A stretch of DNA of 64,000 nucleotides from Halobaculum sp. CBA1158 (GCF_021431925.1 NZ_CP090371.1:930001-994000), one strand, 5' to 3'; shown: positions 34,387 through 46,340, counted from the stretch's first letter. Translations and numbers: made by a program. Notes: a model not told the origin generated them from the letters alone.

Positions 34387-34389
34387 ACC

Positions 34390-35814
34390 ATGAAAGAGTA
34401 CCAAACCATCACGGAAGTCAGCGGCCCGCTGGTGTTCGCCGAGGTCGACGAGCCCATCGGCTACGACGAGATCGTCGAGATCGAGACGCCAAGCGGCGAG
34501 ACGAAGCGCGGCCAGGTCCTCGAGAGCGAGGACGGGGTCGTCGCGATCCAGGTGTTCGAGGGCACCACCGGCATCGACCGCAACGCCTCGGTCCGCTTCC
34601 TTGGCGAGACGCTGAAGATGCCCGTGACCGAGGACCTGCTCGGTCGCGTCCTCGACGGCTCCGGCAACCCGATCGACGGCGGCCCGGAGATCGTCCCCGA
34701 CGAGCGGCGCGACATCGTCGGCGCGGCGATCAACCCGTACAGTCGGGAGTACCCCGAGGACTTCATCCAGACGGGCGTCTCGGCCATCGACGGGATGAAC
34801 ACGCTCGTGCGCGGCCAGAAGCTCCCGATCTTCTCGGGCTCCGGCCTGCCGCACAACGACCTCGCGCTCCAGATCGCCCGACAGGCGACCGTCCCGGAGG
34901 AGGAGGGCGAAAGCGACGAGGACGAGTCGGAGTTCGCGGTGATCTTCGGTGCGATGGGCATCACCCAGGAGGAGGCCAACGAGTTCATGGAGGACTTCGA
35001 GCGGACGGGTGCGCTCGAGCGCTCGGTCGTCTTCATGAACCTCGCGGACGACCCCGCCGTCGAGCGGACGGTCACGCCGCGGCTGGCCCTGACGACCGCC
35101 GAGTACCTCGCGTTCGACAAGGGGTACCACGTGCTCGTCGTCCTGACGGACATGACCAACTACTGCGAGGCGCTCCGGGAGATCGGTGCCGCCCGCGAGG
35201 AGGTGCCCGGCCGGCGTGGCTACCCCGGGTACATGTACACCGACCTGGCGCAGCTGTACGAGCGCGCGGGTCGCCTCAAGGACCGCGACGGCTCCGTCAC
35301 GCAGATCCCGATCCTCACGATGCCGGGCGACGACGACACCCACCCGATCCCCGACCTGACGGGGTACATCACGGAGGGGCAGATCATGATGGATCGCCCG
35401 CTTCACAGCCAGGGCATCCAGCCGCCCGTAAACGTCCTCCCCAGCCTCTCGCGGCTGATGGACGACGGTATCGGCGAGGGGCTCACCCGCGCCGACCACG
35501 GTGACGTGTCCGACCAGATGTACGCGGCGTACGCGGAGGGCGAGGACCTGCGCGACCTCGTGAACATCGTCGGTCGCGAGGCGCTCTCCGAGCGCGACAA
35601 CAAGTACCTCGACTTCGCCGACGCCTTCGAGGAGGAGTTCGTCGAACAGGGCTTCGACACCAACCGCACGATCGACGAGACGATCGAACTCGGCTGGGAC
35701 CTGCTGTCGACGCTGCCGAAGACGGAGCTCAACCGCGTCGACGAGGACCTCATCGAGGAGCACTACCGCGAGGACGCCTCCGCCGCCGACGCCGAGGAAG
35801 TCTCGGCGGACTGA
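34390..35814 (+). CDS. atpB: A-type ATP synthase regulatory subunit B
   Basis: 474 residues. The nucleotide-binding fold is kept but the P-loop is replaced by [13 protein letters not shown] (about residues 151-163), the known mark of the non-catalytic B subunit. [27 protein letters not shown] and the C-terminal helical domain are typical. The last 15 residues are acidic. It follows atpA by three bases. A T6 run 22 bases after its stop (35836-35841) suggests that much of the transcription ends here. Confidence 0.96.
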   Translation: MKEYQTITEVSGPLVFAEVDEPIGYDEIVEIETPSGETKRGQVLESEDGVVAIQVFEGTTGIDRNASVRFLGETLKMPVTEDLLGRVLDGSGNPIDGGPEIVPDERRDIVGAAINPYSREYPEDFIQTGVSAIDGMNTLVRGQKLPIFSGSGLPHNDLALQIARQATVPEEEGESDEDESEFAVIFGAMGITQEEANEFMEDFERTGALERSVVFMNLADDPAVERTVTPRLALTTAEYLAFDKGYHVLVVLTDMTNYCEALREIGAAREEVPGRRGYPGYMYTDLAQLYERAGRLKDRDGSVTQIPILTMPGDDDTHPIPDLTGYITEGQIMMDRPLHSQGIQPPVNVLPSLSRLMDDGIGEGLTRADHGDVSDQMYAAYAEGEDLRDLVNIVGREALSERDNKYLDFADAFEEEFVEQGFDTNRTIDETIELGWDLLSTLPKTELNRVDEDLIEEHYREDASAADAEEVSAD

Positions 35815-35835
35815 ACGCCCGACCCGCGGGCCCGA

Positions 35836-35841
35836 TTTTTT
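35836..35841 (+). terminator. Oligo-T terminator candidate between atpB and atpD
   Basis: GGGCCCGATTTTTTCGC: six T residues after a GC-rich stretch, 22 bases beyond the atpB stop, matching the oligo-T style of archaeal termination. The remaining gap to atpD (35842-35995) holds a TTAAC-containing AT-richer stretch near 35950-35967 that could be the atpD promoter. Confidence 0.55.
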
Positions 35842-35995
35842 CGCAGACGACGGCGCGGACGACGCACGATCGGGACGGCGCGAGCCTCGACGGGTGCGTC
35901 GGCCGATCGTCCGCTATCGGTCGCGCCCGATCGTCACACGCGCACGCCGACTAACAAGGATTAACACCCTCGCCGCGCAACCGTCAGGCAAGACT

Positions 35996-36703
35996 ATGGC
36001 GGAGGACGTCAAGCCGACCCGGAAGAACCTCATGGAGATCGAGGACCGTATCGACCTCTCCGAGCGGGGGCACGACACGCTCGAACAGAAGCGAGACGGC
36101 CTCATCATGGAGTTCATGGACATTCTCGATCAGGCGCAGGACGTCCGCGACCAGCTCGAGACGGACTACGACGACGCGCAGGACAAGATCAACAAGGCGC
36201 GCGCGATGGAGGGCGACGTGGCCGTCCGCGGCGCGGCGGCGGCGCTGAAGGAGCACCCCGAGATCACGACCCAGTCGAAGAACATCATGGGCGTGGTCGT
36301 GCCGCAGATCGAGTCCTCGAAGGTGCGGAAGAACCTCGACGAGCGCGGCTACGGCGTGCTCGGATCCTCGGCGCGCATCGACGAGGCGGCCGACGCATAC
36401 GAGGAGCTGCTGGAGTCGATCATCCTCGCCGCGGAGGTCGAGACGGCGATGAAGAAGATGCTCGAGGAGATCGAGACCACCAAGCGCCGCGTCAACGCCC
36501 TGGAGTTCAAGCTCCTGCCCGAACTCAACGAGAACAAAGAGTACATCGAACAGAAGCTCGAGGAGCAGGAGCGCGAGGAGATCTTCCGCCTCAAGAAGAT
36601 CAAGGCGAAGAAGGAGGAGGAAGAGAAGGAAGAAGAGCGCGAGGCCGCCGCGAAGGCCGAGGCCGAGGCGCTCGAGGCCGGCGTCGCCGAGAGCGACGAC
36701 TGA
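35996..36703 (+). CDS. atpD: A-type ATP synthase subunit D
   Basis: 235 residues. The antiparallel coiled-coil shaft: [31 protein letters not shown] at the start and [30 protein letters not shown] near residue 165-195 are diagnostic. The C-terminal tail (about 205-235) is Lys/Glu then Ala/Glu rich. It rotates inside the A3B3 head. The ATG at 35996 is used; an upstream in-frame ATG at 35894 would add an Arg-rich leader unlike homologues. Unlike the other subunit genes it is 181 bases from its neighbour. Confidence 0.93.
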   Translation: MAEDVKPTRKNLMEIEDRIDLSERGHDTLEQKRDGLIMEFMDILDQAQDVRDQLETDYDDAQDKINKARAMEGDVAVRGAAAALKEHPEITTQSKNIMGVVVPQIESSKVRKNLDERGYGVLGSSARIDEAADAYEELLESIILAAEVETAMKKMLEEIETTKRRVNALEFKLLPELNENKEYIEQKLEEQEREEIFRLKKIKAKKEEEEKEEEREAAAKAEAEALEAGVAESDD

Positions 36704-36785
36704 TCGGGTCGGATCGGGTCGTCGCGTGCGCGGTTCGGTCGGTCAGCCCCACCCGTTTTATCTCCTCTCGCTCGCGACGCGACGT

Positions 36786-37196
36786 ATGGTCTGTCCCGAC
36801 TGTGAGGCCGCCGACCCGGTCGCGTTCGCGGTTCCCTCCGAACTCCGCGACCACGCGCCGGCGACCGCGACGGTCGCGAGCATCTGTCCGAACTGTCTCT
36901 CGGTCGCGAGCGCGTCCGAGACGGCGACCGACGGGGACCCCGAGTTCTCCCGAGTCCACGAGTCGTTCCCCGCCGGTGACGCCGGGGTGGCGTTCGCGCT
37001 GTTGATCGGCACGCTCCCGTCGATCGCGTTGCGAAAGTCGTCCGCGCGCGCCCTCCGCGAGGCCGCAGAGCGCGATGGCGCGGACGTGTCGCTGGCGTTC
37101 GACCGACTGATCGCGGCCGTCCACGACGCCGAGGTGGTGCCGACGTTCGACCTCGAACGGCGCGTGCGACAACTGAACTCGCTGCTGGGGTCCTGA
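36786..37196 (+). CDS. Zinc-ribbon protein (DUF6276-like)
   Basis: 136 residues. Two CxxC pairs (MVCPDCEAAD at residues 3-6 and ICPNCLS at about 38-41) form a zinc ribbon in the first 45 residues. A helical domain follows with AGVAFALLIGTLPSIALRKSSARAL and VVPTFDLERRVRQLNSLLGS. It looks like the haloarchaeal family DUF6276, a label from memory. A TTTTAT TATA-like stretch lies about 28 bases before the ATG at 36786. It is convergent with prf1, now separated by the IS element. Function unknown. Confidence 0.7.
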   Translation: MVCPDCEAADPVAFAVPSELRDHAPATATVASICPNCLSVASASETATDGDPEFSRVHESFPAGDAGVAFALLIGTLPSIALRKSSARALREAAERDGADVSLAFDRLIAAVHDAEVVPTFDLERRVRQLNSLLGS

Positions 37197-37269
37197 CGAG
37201 AGCGACGCGAGGCGGAACCGGGTGAAGACGGGGACTCAGCGGGGCCGGAGGTCGGCCGTCGAGTTTACG

Positions 37270-37325
<56 letters not shown>

Positions 37326-37401
37326 ATTCAACCGCTGGCGGTGGCATAGACGGGGGTTCCAACGTAGTCTTTAATCCGTCCGATCGTGATAGTATAGATA
37401 G

Positions 37402-39100
<1,699 letters not shown>

Positions 39101-39104
<4 letters not shown>

Positions 39105-40366
39105 ACGCCGGTCGAGTAGCGGAGGATGCCGGCGACGCCGCCGAAGGCGTCCATGAGCTGTTCGCCCTTCTCGAAGTCGGTGGAGATGAACTTCGTGTCG
39201 GTGCCGCGCTGTTCGGCGATGTTCATGAGGTGCTCGACGGCGTCCTCGCGCTCGCCGGCCTCGCTGGCTGGGACCGTCTCGCCGCACTCGGTACACTCGT
39301 GATCGGGCGTGGAGTGTCGGCGTTCGACGATCTCGCGTTCCTCGTGCCCGTTGGGACACTCGTAGGGGATCACGTCGTGGTGGAGGTCCTCCGAGACGAG
39401 GAGCCGGTCGACCGAACCCATCACGAGGTTTCGGCGGGTCTGCTCGAAGCCGTAGGTGGCCTCCTCGCCGGTGTGGAGCTTCTCGAAAAACTCCTCCATC
39501 TCGCGTTTGTCCTTGAGCACTTCCTGGTTGGCGAGCACCTCGTCGGCGGCGTCGACGAGGTCGTGCAGGCCGGACTCGTCGGTGTAGGCAACGTCGAACT
39601 TCCCGAGGACGAGGTCTTGGAGCTCGTGGTGGAGGTAGTCGCCGTCGAGGAACTCGTCTTTCGTGGGCGAGGGACCGCCCACGAGGATGCCCTCGAGCTC
39701 GTGGCGCTTGTCGACCATCAGGTCGTTGGCCATCCCCGCGACCTCCTGGTAGAAGTTGTCGATAGCCTCCAGGCGGAGTCGAGCGAAGCGTTGGGCGGAC
39801 TGGCCACCCTTCCGCTGCTTGCCGGGAACCAGCGAGGAGGCCGACTTGACCGCCTCGACGCGCTTGCCCTTGAGCCAGCCGACGTTCGCCTCGCGGCGGT
39901 CGAGGACGATGAGCCCGAACAGGCCCTTGTCGGACATCATGTCCTCGAGCGGCCCGGTCAGGAAGTTCGAATCGCAGTGGTAGCGGAACGACTGGATCGG
40001 CTCGGGCGGCGACTCCAGCACCTTGGTCACCATCTCGGTTTGCCCGCCGCCGGAGTCGACCGCGCCCGAGAAGATCACGATGCCGTTGTCCGGTGGGTAG
40101 GTGTCGTAGTAGCGCAGGCGGTCCTTGATGCTGGTGAGCGCGTCCTGCACGGCCGTTCGGGTCTGTTTGGACTTGATGTTGGACGCCTCGCTGTGCTCCT
40201 GGGTGACGTGTGCGACCACGTCGGAGACCTGCTTGTCCTCGGGGATGTAGATCGTGACGAGTTGGGTTCCCGACCCCTCGAAGTCGTCGAGTTCGTCGAG
40301 GACCTTCCGGAACTCGTACTTCCGTCTGTCCTCGTTGGGTTGCCCCTCTTCGGCGTCGCTGCTCAT
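39101..40366 (-). CDS. prf1: Peptide chain release factor aRF1
   Basis: 421 residues. NIKS (63-66) reads stop codons and GGQ (187-189, in RKGGQSAQ) triggers peptide release; a C-terminal zinc-type segment (CPNGHEERE, CTECGE) is present. The protein ends GILRYSTGV. Its stop TGA (39101-39103) and one base of the last Val codon belong to the IS element; without it the end would read GTG TAA, so the protein is unchanged. It recognises all three stop codons on the ribosome. The ATG at 40366 is chosen; a long open frame continues upstream. Three CTCCCGAC repeats lie in the promoter region shared with the MinD-like gene. Confidence 0.95.
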
Positions 40367-40470
40367 TACGGGTAGATCGCCGGGCGCGGTGTAAGTACCT
40401 GTTGAATAGTGCGGTACCACGCCGCACGCGACTGCTCCCGACGGATGAGTCGGCGATCGGTGTCGGTTCT

Positions 40471-40513
40471 CTCCCGACCTCCATCCCCTCCCGACCGCCA
40501 ATCTCCTCCCGAC
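40471..40513. promoter_or_regulatory. Three spaced CTCCCGAC repeats between prf1 and the MinD-like gene
   Basis: CTCCCGACC at 40471-40479 and 40488-40496 and CTCCCGAC at 40506-40513, 17-18 bases apart, in the 208-base divergent gap. A TTTAT box near 40543 serves the MinD-like gene about 30 bases before its ATG. Binding protein unknown. Confidence 0.4.
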
Positions 40514-40574
40514 GGCCGGCCGACCGCGCGTCGGGACCCACATTTATCACGAGGGGCCGCCGTACCCACGGTAG

Positions 40575-41768
40575 ATGCCGACGATCTACGCCGTCGCGAG
40601 CGTGAAAGGGGGGGTCGGAAAGACGGCGACCGCCGCCAACCTCGCGGCCACGCTCGCGGCCGCAGGGTACGACACGGTCGCGGTCGACGCCGACCTGGGA
40701 TCGGCCAGCCTGGCCCCGACGCTCGGGGTCGATCCGGGGGAGACGACGCTGCACGACGTGCTCGCGGGGGAGGGCGACCCCGCGGAGGCCACCCGCGAGG
40801 GCCCCCACGGGCTGGCGGTGCTCCCCGGCGGGACGACCCTGGAGGACTTCCGGAAGGCCGAGCCGACCGAACTCGTCGACGTGATCGAGGCGATCACCGA
40901 GGCGGAGTACGTCGTCGTCGACACCGGTGCGGGGCTCACCCACGAGACCGCCCTACCGTTGTCGGTCGCCGACGCGGTCCTGCTCGTGTCGACGCCGACG
41001 CGCGACGGCCTCGCGAACACCCGAAAGACGCAGGATCTCACCGAACGCCTCGGCGGGAGCGTCGCCGGCATCGCGCTCAACCGCGCCGACGGCGACGAGG
41101 ACACCGGCGACGTGGACGTGCCCGTGCTCGGCTCGATCCCCGAGGACCCCGCGGTCGCGGACGCGCAGGCCGCCGGCGAGCCGCTGTCGATTCACGCGCC
41201 CGACGGCGAGGCGGCCGCGGCCTACCGGTCGCTCGCGTCGTCGCTCACCGGGAGCCCGATCCGCCCGCCGATGGACGCCGAGGACGCCGAGGACGCCAAG
41301 GACGCCGAGGACGACGGGCCCGGGTTCGACGAGGCCGAGGAGGCCGAGGAAGGCGACGAGGAACCCGACGAGCACCGGGACACCGGAGCGAGCGAGCCGC
41401 CGACTGCCGCACTCGACCTCGACCCGGCCGGATCCGAGGCGGCCGCCGGGGAACCGACCGATCCCATCGCCCCGGATGACACCGACCCCGAGGCCGAGGT
41501 CGACGACGCGGTCATCATCGACGACGACGACGGGCAGGAAGACGAGGCCGCGGCGGCCGCCCGACGGATGGTACTCGGCGAGGAGTACGTCCCCGTCGAG
41601 GACGCCGAATCGGGCGAGGCCGCGGAGATCGGCGACGACGTGATCCCGTTTGCTCAAGAGAGCAAGGAGCGGACCGACATCGCGAAACAGGGAAGCGACG
41701 GCGAGTCCGACGAGGACGAGGACGCTGACGACGACAACGGCGGGATCTTCGGCCGCCTGTTCCGGTAG
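40575..41768 (+). CDS. MinD/ParA-like ATPase with acidic tail
   Basis: 397 residues. The deviant Walker A KGGVGKTATAANLA (residues 11-24) with the signature Lys, then DADLGSASLAPTLG and VVDTGAGLTHETALPL (switch regions), identify the MinD/ParA family. The ATPase domain ends near residue 230. The remaining 165 residues are a strongly acidic, Ala/Asp/Glu low-complexity tail (built in part on repeated DAEDAED units), probably disordered. Haloarchaea carry several MinD paralogues that place archaella and chemoreceptor arrays; which one this is cannot be told. Transcribed alone. Confidence 0.85.
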   Translation: MPTIYAVASVKGGVGKTATAANLAATLAAAGYDTVAVDADLGSASLAPTLGVDPGETTLHDVLAGEGDPAEATREGPHGLAVLPGGTTLEDFRKAEPTELVDVIEAITEAEYVVVDTGAGLTHETALPLSVADAVLLVSTPTRDGLANTRKTQDLTERLGGSVAGIALNRADGDEDTGDVDVPVLGSIPEDPAVADAQAAGEPLSIHAPDGEAAAAYRSLASSLTGSPIRPPMDAEDAEDAKDAEDDGPGFDEAEEAEEGDEEPDEHRDTGASEPPTAALDLDPAGSEAAAGEPTDPIAPDDTDPEAEVDDAVIIDDDDGQEDEAAAAARRMVLGEEYVPVEDAESGEAAEIGDDVIPFAQESKERTDIAKQGSDGESDEDEDADDDNGGIFGRLFR

Positions 41769-41858
41769 CGCGGCCGGCGGGGACGCGGGCTCCGTGGATG
41801 TTGTTGTCGGCCCGACGGAACCGAGGGTTTCTTGCGTTCGGCACGACCCCTCCAGCGT

Positions 41859-42017
41859 ATGAGCGAAGCAGGAAACGACTCCGTGCCGCTGTGGTGGATA
41901 CTCGTCTTCATCGTCCTCGCGCTGGGCCTGGGGGCCGCGGCCGTCCTCTCGGTCGGCGGGAGCCTCGTCACGCCCGCGTTCATCGCGCCCGTGACGGATC
42001 TGCCGTCTGCGGTCTGA
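41859..42017 (+). CDS. Small single-span membrane protein
   Basis: 52 residues (MSEAGNDSVPLWWILVFIVLA start). One hydrophobic helix (about 10-30) with a short polar tail ending TPAFIAPVTDLPSAV. A conserved-looking small membrane protein gene in the gap between the MinD-like gene and argS; the ATG at 41859 is chosen over an Arg-rich upstream extension. No function can be given; it could be spurious. Confidence 0.55.
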   Translation: MSEAGNDSVPLWWILVFIVLALGLGAAAVLSVGGSLVTPAFIAPVTDLPSAV

Positions 42018-42093
42018 GTCCGGTCGACGGGGAGCGCAAAGAGCGACTTCTTCGGACGAGTCCGGCGTCGACCGCGGCGTCGACGACCGCCGG

Positions 42094-43875
42094 CTACATC
42101 GACTCGGGGGCCTCGATCCCGAGCACGTCGAGCGCGTTAGCGACGGCGTTGCGCGCGGCGACGACGAGCGCCAGACGTGCCTCGCGGGTGGCCGGGTCGT
42201 CGGCCGTGAGCACCGGGCACTCCCGGTAGAAGGCGTTGAACGTCTCGGCGAACTCCCGAGTGTAGGTCGCGACGCGATGGGGCTCGAGGTCGTCGGCGGC
42301 CTCCTCGATCACGGCGGGAAGCCGCGCGATCACGTGCACGAGGTCGCGCTCCTCGGGCGTCGACAGCGTCGCGGGGTCGACGGCGGCGTCGCCGGCGATC
42401 GCCCCCTCCGCGAGGGGCTCCTCGTCGCGGGCCTCGTCGACGATGCCGCAGCAGCGCGCGTGGACGTACTGGACGTAGGGAGCGGACTGCGCCTCGAAGT
42501 CAAGCGCGCGATCCCACTCGAAGGTGATCGCCTTCGCGGGCTGTTTGCTCACGATGTCGTATCGGACCGCGCCGACGCCGACCTGGCGGGCGATGCGGTC
42601 GACGTCCGCCTCGGCGAGTTCGTCGTCGCGGATGCGGTCGTCCATGCGCGACTCCACCTCCTCGCGGGCGCGGTCGATCGCCTCGTCCAGCAGGTCGTCG
42701 AGGTCGATTCCGGTCCCGGCGCGGGTACTCATTCCCTCGCCACCGGGGAGGTTCACCCACGAGTAGAACAGCTGTTCGAGCTGGTCGGTGTCGTGGTCCA
42801 GTAACTCCAGGGCGTGGCGGAGCTGGTCGAACGCGAGCTTGTGGTCCTCGCCGATGACGGTGACCGCGCGGTCGTAGTTCTCGAACTTCCACTCGTGGTG
42901 GGCGAGGTCGCGGGTCGTGTACAGCGTCGTGCCGTCCGAGCGCAGGAACACGAGCTTCTTGTCGATACCGAACGCAGACAGGTCCAGTTGCCAGGCGTCC
43001 TCCTCGTACACCGACTCGTCGAGGTCCTGCAGGCGCTCGACCAGGTCGTCCGCGGAGCCGTCGCGCATGAACCGCGTCTCCTTGACGAACTCGTCGAACT
43101 CCGCGGGCAGGCGCGCCAGCGTCCCGCGCATCCCCGCGAGCACGGCGTCGACGACCTCGCTCACGCGCTCGTAGGTGTCCTCGTCGCCCGCCTCCAGCCC
43201 CTGCATGATCGACTGGATCTCGGCCTCGGCGGTCTCGACCGCCGCCTCGGGACCCTCCTCCAGGAAGGCGTTGCCCTTGCGGTAGTAGCGCACGAGGTCG
43301 TAGTCGGGCTTGTCGCGCTCGACGTCGGGGAGGTCGCTCTCGTCGAACGTCTCGTAGGCCCACGTGAACACGGCCATCTGCCGGCCGGCGTCGTTGACGT
43401 AGTAGTGGCGGTCCACGTCGTAGCCGGCGTAGTCGATGGCGTTGGCGACGGCGTCGCCGACGATCGGGTTGCGCGCGCGCCCCACGTGGATCGGTCCGGT
43501 CGGGTTCGCGGACGTGTGCTCGACGACGACGGACTCGTCTTTCGGGGGAAGCCGGCCGAACTCGTCGTCGCCGGCGGCCGCGACCGTGTCCGCGAGGTAG
43601 GCGTCGTTCGCGAGGAAGTTCACGTACGGGCCGCTGGTCTCGACGCGCTCGAGGTACTCAGTCGCCTCCGCGTCGACCGCGTCGGCGACCTCGGCGGCGA
43701 CCTGCGGCGGCGGCGCGCCCGCCTCCCCCGCCAACCGAAAGGCGACGCTGGAGGCGAGCGTCGCGTCGACGCCGTCGGGCGGGTCCTCGATGCCGAGGTC
43801 GTCGGTCGGGTAGCCGAGGTCGGCGAGCGCGTCCGTCAGCGCCGACGCCGCGGCCGACCGGAACTGTCTGAACAT
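42094..43875 (-). CDS. argS: Arginyl-tRNA synthetase
   Basis: 593 residues. Class I signatures: [20 protein letters not shown] (HIGH motif, about 110-129) and [12 protein letters not shown] (KMSK-like, about 385-396). An N-terminal additional domain (1-100) and the C-terminal DALR anticodon-binding domain (about 475-593, ending [12 protein letters not shown]) are present. It charges tRNA-Arg in the cytosol. The frame is open much further upstream, but [17 protein letters not shown] is the expected start. Single gene, divergent from rbkR. Confidence 0.95.
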   Translation of the reverse strand: MFRQFRSAAASALTDALADLGYPTDDLGIEDPPDGVDATLASSVAFRLAGEAGAPPPQVAAEVADAVDAEATEYLERVETSGPYVNFLANDAYLADTVAAAGDDEFGRLPPKDESVVVEHTSANPTGPIHVGRARNPIVGDAVANAIDYAGYDVDRHYYVNDAGRQMAVFTWAYETFDESDLPDVERDKPDYDLVRYYRKGNAFLEEGPEAAVETAEAEIQSIMQGLEAGDEDTYERVSEVVDAVLAGMRGTLARLPAEFDEFVKETRFMRDGSADDLVERLQDLDESVYEEDAWQLDLSAFGIDKKLVFLRSDGTTLYTTRDLAHHEWKFENYDRAVTVIGEDHKLAFDQLRHALELLDHDTDQLEQLFYSWVNLPGGEGMSTRAGTGIDLDDLLDEAIDRAREEVESRMDDRIRDDELAEADVDRIARQVGVGAVRYDIVSKQPAKAITFEWDRALDFEAQSAPYVQYVHARCCGIVDEARDEEPLAEGAIAGDAAVDPATLSTPEERDLVHVIARLPAVIEEAADDLEPHRVATYTREFAETFNAFYRECPVLTADDPATREARLALVVAARNAVANALDVLGIEAPESM

Positions 43876-44091
43876 GCGCGGGGCTTCCCCCGCCGCCGAT
43901 AAATGGGTTTCCGAACCGCGCCGGCGACGCCGTCGAACGGCCGCGACGCGGATCGGCGAACCCGCTCCGGTTCGCCGGCCGAATCCCCCAGCGCCGGTCG
44001 CCGACACCGACGCCTTTTGGTGGATCGCCTCCACAGATACGGTACGGGTTCCGAAGGCGGGATACTGGATCTCAGTTTCGTTACGCATATC

Positions 44092-44102
44092 GTATCCGAT
44101 AC
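44092..44102 (+). promoter_or_regulatory. GTATC-C-GATAC palindrome upstream of rbkR
   Basis: A perfect 5+5 inverted repeat 32 bases before the rbkR ATG, in a region with further GATAC copies (44036-44040, 44061-44065). RbkR proteins bind palindromes before riboflavin genes, so autoregulation is likely, though I cannot match a known haloarchaeal consensus. Confidence 0.5.
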
Positions 44103-44133
44103 GCTTTTGCGTCGCGCTCCCCGAGAACGGACA

Positions 44134-44895
44134 ATGAGTTCCACGACGACGACCGTCGGCCACGACGAGGTGGCCGCGCTGAAGACGGTCGCGCTCTGCG
44201 GCGGCCTCGGCGAGCCCGTGAAGGTCTCGTGTTCGACGCTCGGTGAGCGCCTCGACGCGTCCAGTCAGACCGCCTCCAGACGGCTCCAGCGACTGGAGTC
44301 GGCCGGCCTGCTCGACCGCGACGTGGTCGGAGACGGGCAGTGGGTGACGGTGACCGACGCCGGCGAGCGCCGCTTACGCGGGGAGTACGCCGACTACCGC
44401 CGCCTGTTCGAGGGCGAGGCCGGCCTCTCGCTGTCGGGGACGGTAACCTCCGGGATGGGCGAGGGCCGCCACTACATCCAGCTGTCGGGCTACCACGAGC
44501 AGTTCATCGAGCGGTTGGGATACGAACCCTTCCCGGGGACGCTGAACGTCGATCTGTCGGAGGCGGCGGTGCGCGCCCGCGCCGGACTCGACTCCGTCGA
44601 CGGCGTCCCCATCGACGGCTGGGAGGACGACGAGCGGACGTTCGGCCCGGCGACGTGTTACGCGGCGGAGGTCCGCGTCGACGACGGGTCGTTCACGCCG
44701 GCGCACGTCATCGTCCCGGAACGGACGCACCACGACGAGGACCAACTGGAGGTAATCGCGCCCGCGAAGCTCCGCGATGAACTGGGGATCGACGACGGCG
44801 ACGAGGTTCGCGTGCGCGTCACCGACGCCGAGCGCGCCGACGCCGGGGAGGCCGCAGATCACGCCGCGGCCGCCGACGCCGGGGGGTCCGCGTGA
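44134..44895 (+). CDS. rbkR: RbkR: transcription regulator fused to CTP-dependent riboflavin kinase
   Basis: 253 residues. An N-terminal winged helix (about 10-85, [25 protein letters not shown]) is joined to the archaeal riboflavin kinase domain (about 95-225) with [29 protein letters not shown] and [17 protein letters not shown]. The kinase makes FMN from riboflavin and CTP; the same protein represses riboflavin genes. It overlaps ribB by four bases (GTGA), so the regulator is in one operon with its target. The C-terminal 25 residues are an Ala/Asp tail. The ATG at 44134 lies after a GTATC/GATAC palindrome. Confidence 0.9.
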   Translation: MSSTTTTVGHDEVAALKTVALCGGLGEPVKVSCSTLGERLDASSQTASRRLQRLESAGLLDRDVVGDGQWVTVTDAGERRLRGEYADYRRLFEGEAGLSLSGTVTSGMGEGRHYIQLSGYHEQFIERLGYEPFPGTLNVDLSEAAVRARAGLDSVDGVPIDGWEDDERTFGPATCYAAEVRVDDGSFTPAHVIVPERTHHDEDQLEVIAPAKLRDELGIDDGDEVRVRVTDAERADAGEAADHAAAADAGGSA

Positions 44896-45566
44896 GCCGG
44901 CAGGCCGGGCGGCTCGACCGAGCGCTCGCGGCGTTCCGGACGGGCGAGCCCGTGTTGGTCCACGACTTCGACGACCGCGAGGGTGAAACCGACCTCGTGT
45001 ACCCGGCGGGCTCCGTCGGGCCGGAGGACGTGGCGCGGATGCGCAACGACGCGGGCGGCCTGATCTGCGTGGCCGTCTCCGACGCCGTCGCCGACGCCGC
45101 CGGCCTCCCGTTCCTCGAGGACCAGATCGACCACCTGGCGGCCGCGAGCCACGACCTCGCGTACGACGACAGGTCGTCGTTCTCGCTGCCGGTGAACCAC
45201 CGCGACACCTTCACCGGGATCACCGACGACGACCGCGCGCTGACGATCACGGAACTGGCGTCGATGGCCTCGGCCGTCGAGGCCGGCGTCGACTACGGTC
45301 CCGAGGAGTTCGCCGCCGAGTTCCGCGCGCCCGGCCACGTCCACGTGCTCCGGGGCGCGCCCGACGGGCTCTCGGATCGGCTCGGACACACCGAGTTGGG
45401 GCTCGCGATGGCCGCCGAGACCGGACAGCCGCCCGCTGTCGTCGTCTGTGAGATGCTCGACGACGAGACCGGGCGGGCGCTGTCGCCGACGGCCGCACGG
45501 GAGTACGCCGAGCGCCACGGCTTCCCGTACGTCGAGGGCGAGGAACTGGTCGAGGCGCTTGGGTAG
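44892..45566 (+). CDS. ribB: 3,4-dihydroxy-2-butanone 4-phosphate synthase
   Basis: 224 residues from a GTG start overlapping rbkR. Active-site segments: [13 protein letters not shown] (about 27-39, acidic loop), [23 protein letters not shown] and the [25 protein letters not shown] pair. It converts ribulose 5-phosphate to the four-carbon unit of riboflavin plus formate, with magnesium. A shorter relative of its last ~30 residues occurs again at 46176-46277. Downstream gap (45567-45729) has a TTTTTAT box near 45644 for the EamA gene. Confidence 0.93.
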   Translation: MSRQAGRLDRALAAFRTGEPVLVHDFDDREGETDLVYPAGSVGPEDVARMRNDAGGLICVAVSDAVADAAGLPFLEDQIDHLAAASHDLAYDDRSSFSLPVNHRDTFTGITDDDRALTITELASMASAVEAGVDYGPEEFAAEFRAPGHVHVLRGAPDGLSDRLGHTELGLAMAAETGQPPAVVVCEMLDDETGRALSPTAAREYAERHGFPYVEGEELVEALG

Positions 45567-45729
45567 AACGAGGCCGGAATCGCGTCAGAAGCCTCCGCCG
45601 CCGGCGACCGGACCCGTGCGTACCGCCGACCGCACCGACCTCGTTTTTATCCGTCGCCGAACGGGTGAGTTACTCCATGAGTCGGTTGACCGGTCGGACG
45701 GAACGCACGAACTCCGGGAGACGAGCCCG

Positions 45730-46143
45730 ATGAGCTACCTCCTGTGGACCGTGGCGGCGATGATATCGTACGCGTTCTCGTTCCTCTTCATCAAGATCGC
45801 GATGAACGACCTCCCGGCGTTCACCGTCATGCCGATCGCGGTCGTCACGCTGGCGATCGGATCGACGATCGTGGCGGCGTTGTTCGGCGAGTGGTCGACC
45901 GTGTCGGTGACGAGTCGGTCCGTTCAGTTCTCGCTTGCGGCAGGGATCTGTCTGGCCGGCGCTGTCATCGGGTACTTCCGGGCGCTCTCGACGGGCCCGG
46001 TGAGCGTCGTGGTTCCGGTGTTCGGGCTGTTCCTCGTCGTGGGCGCGCTCCTCGGGATCGTCGTTCTGGGCGAACCGGTCACGGCCAGGAAGGCCCTCGG
46101 GATCGTGCTCGCTGGTGCCGCCGTCGTTCTCTTAGCGTCGTGA
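45730..46143 (+). CDS. Single-domain EamA/DMT membrane protein
   Basis: 137 residues with four to five helices, i.e. one EamA repeat rather than the usual two (about 280-300 residues). SYAFSFLFIKIAM at the start and YFRALSTGPVSVVVPVFGLFLVVGALLGIVVLGEPVTARKALGI at the end are typical of the drug/metabolite transporter superfamily. Such half-size forms work as dimers. Substrate unknown. It lies between ribB and a remnant of a second ribB 3' end, so it may have come in by recombination. Confidence 0.8.
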   Translation: MSYLLWTVAAMISYAFSFLFIKIAMNDLPAFTVMPIAVVTLAIGSTIVAALFGEWSTVSVTSRSVQFSLAAGICLAGAVIGYFRALSTGPVSVVVPVFGLFLVVGALLGIVVLGEPVTARKALGIVLAGAAVVLLAS

Positions 46144-46175
46144 GGTGGCGGTATCGTCCCCGCCGACGCCCCAAT

Positions 46176-46277
46176 CGGGCACTCTCGCCGGCGACCGCGA
46201 GCGAGTACGCCGATCGGCACGATTTCACGTCCGTGGTGGGTGAGGAACGAGCCGAAGCGTCGCGGGAGACCCTGGGG
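46176..46277 (+). pseudogene. Remnant of the ribB 3' end
   Basis: Translated in frame, RALSPATASEYADRHDFTSVV... aligns with the C-terminus of RibB ([21 protein letters not shown]...): about 17 of the first 24 positions match, and both end in ETLG/EALG-like residues. No homology continues upstream, so this is a truncated copy. The frame runs on without a stop into the acetyltransferase gene. Confidence 0.7.
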
Positions 46278-46340
46278 TCACGGCACCACGCCCCCGGTTC
46301 TCACACCCCCGAAACGGTCTTGCCGCCGACCGACAACGAC

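Noticed and set aside
32575-35763. 1062-codon open frame on the minus strand across atpA and atpB
   Set aside because: It is the antisense shadow of two clear ATP synthase genes; high GC codon bias keeps the opposite frame open. No protein family is seen.
44892-45566. ribB fused to GTP cyclohydrolase II as in bacteria
   Set aside because: The protein ends at 224 residues after the synthase domain; no cyclohydrolase motifs follow.
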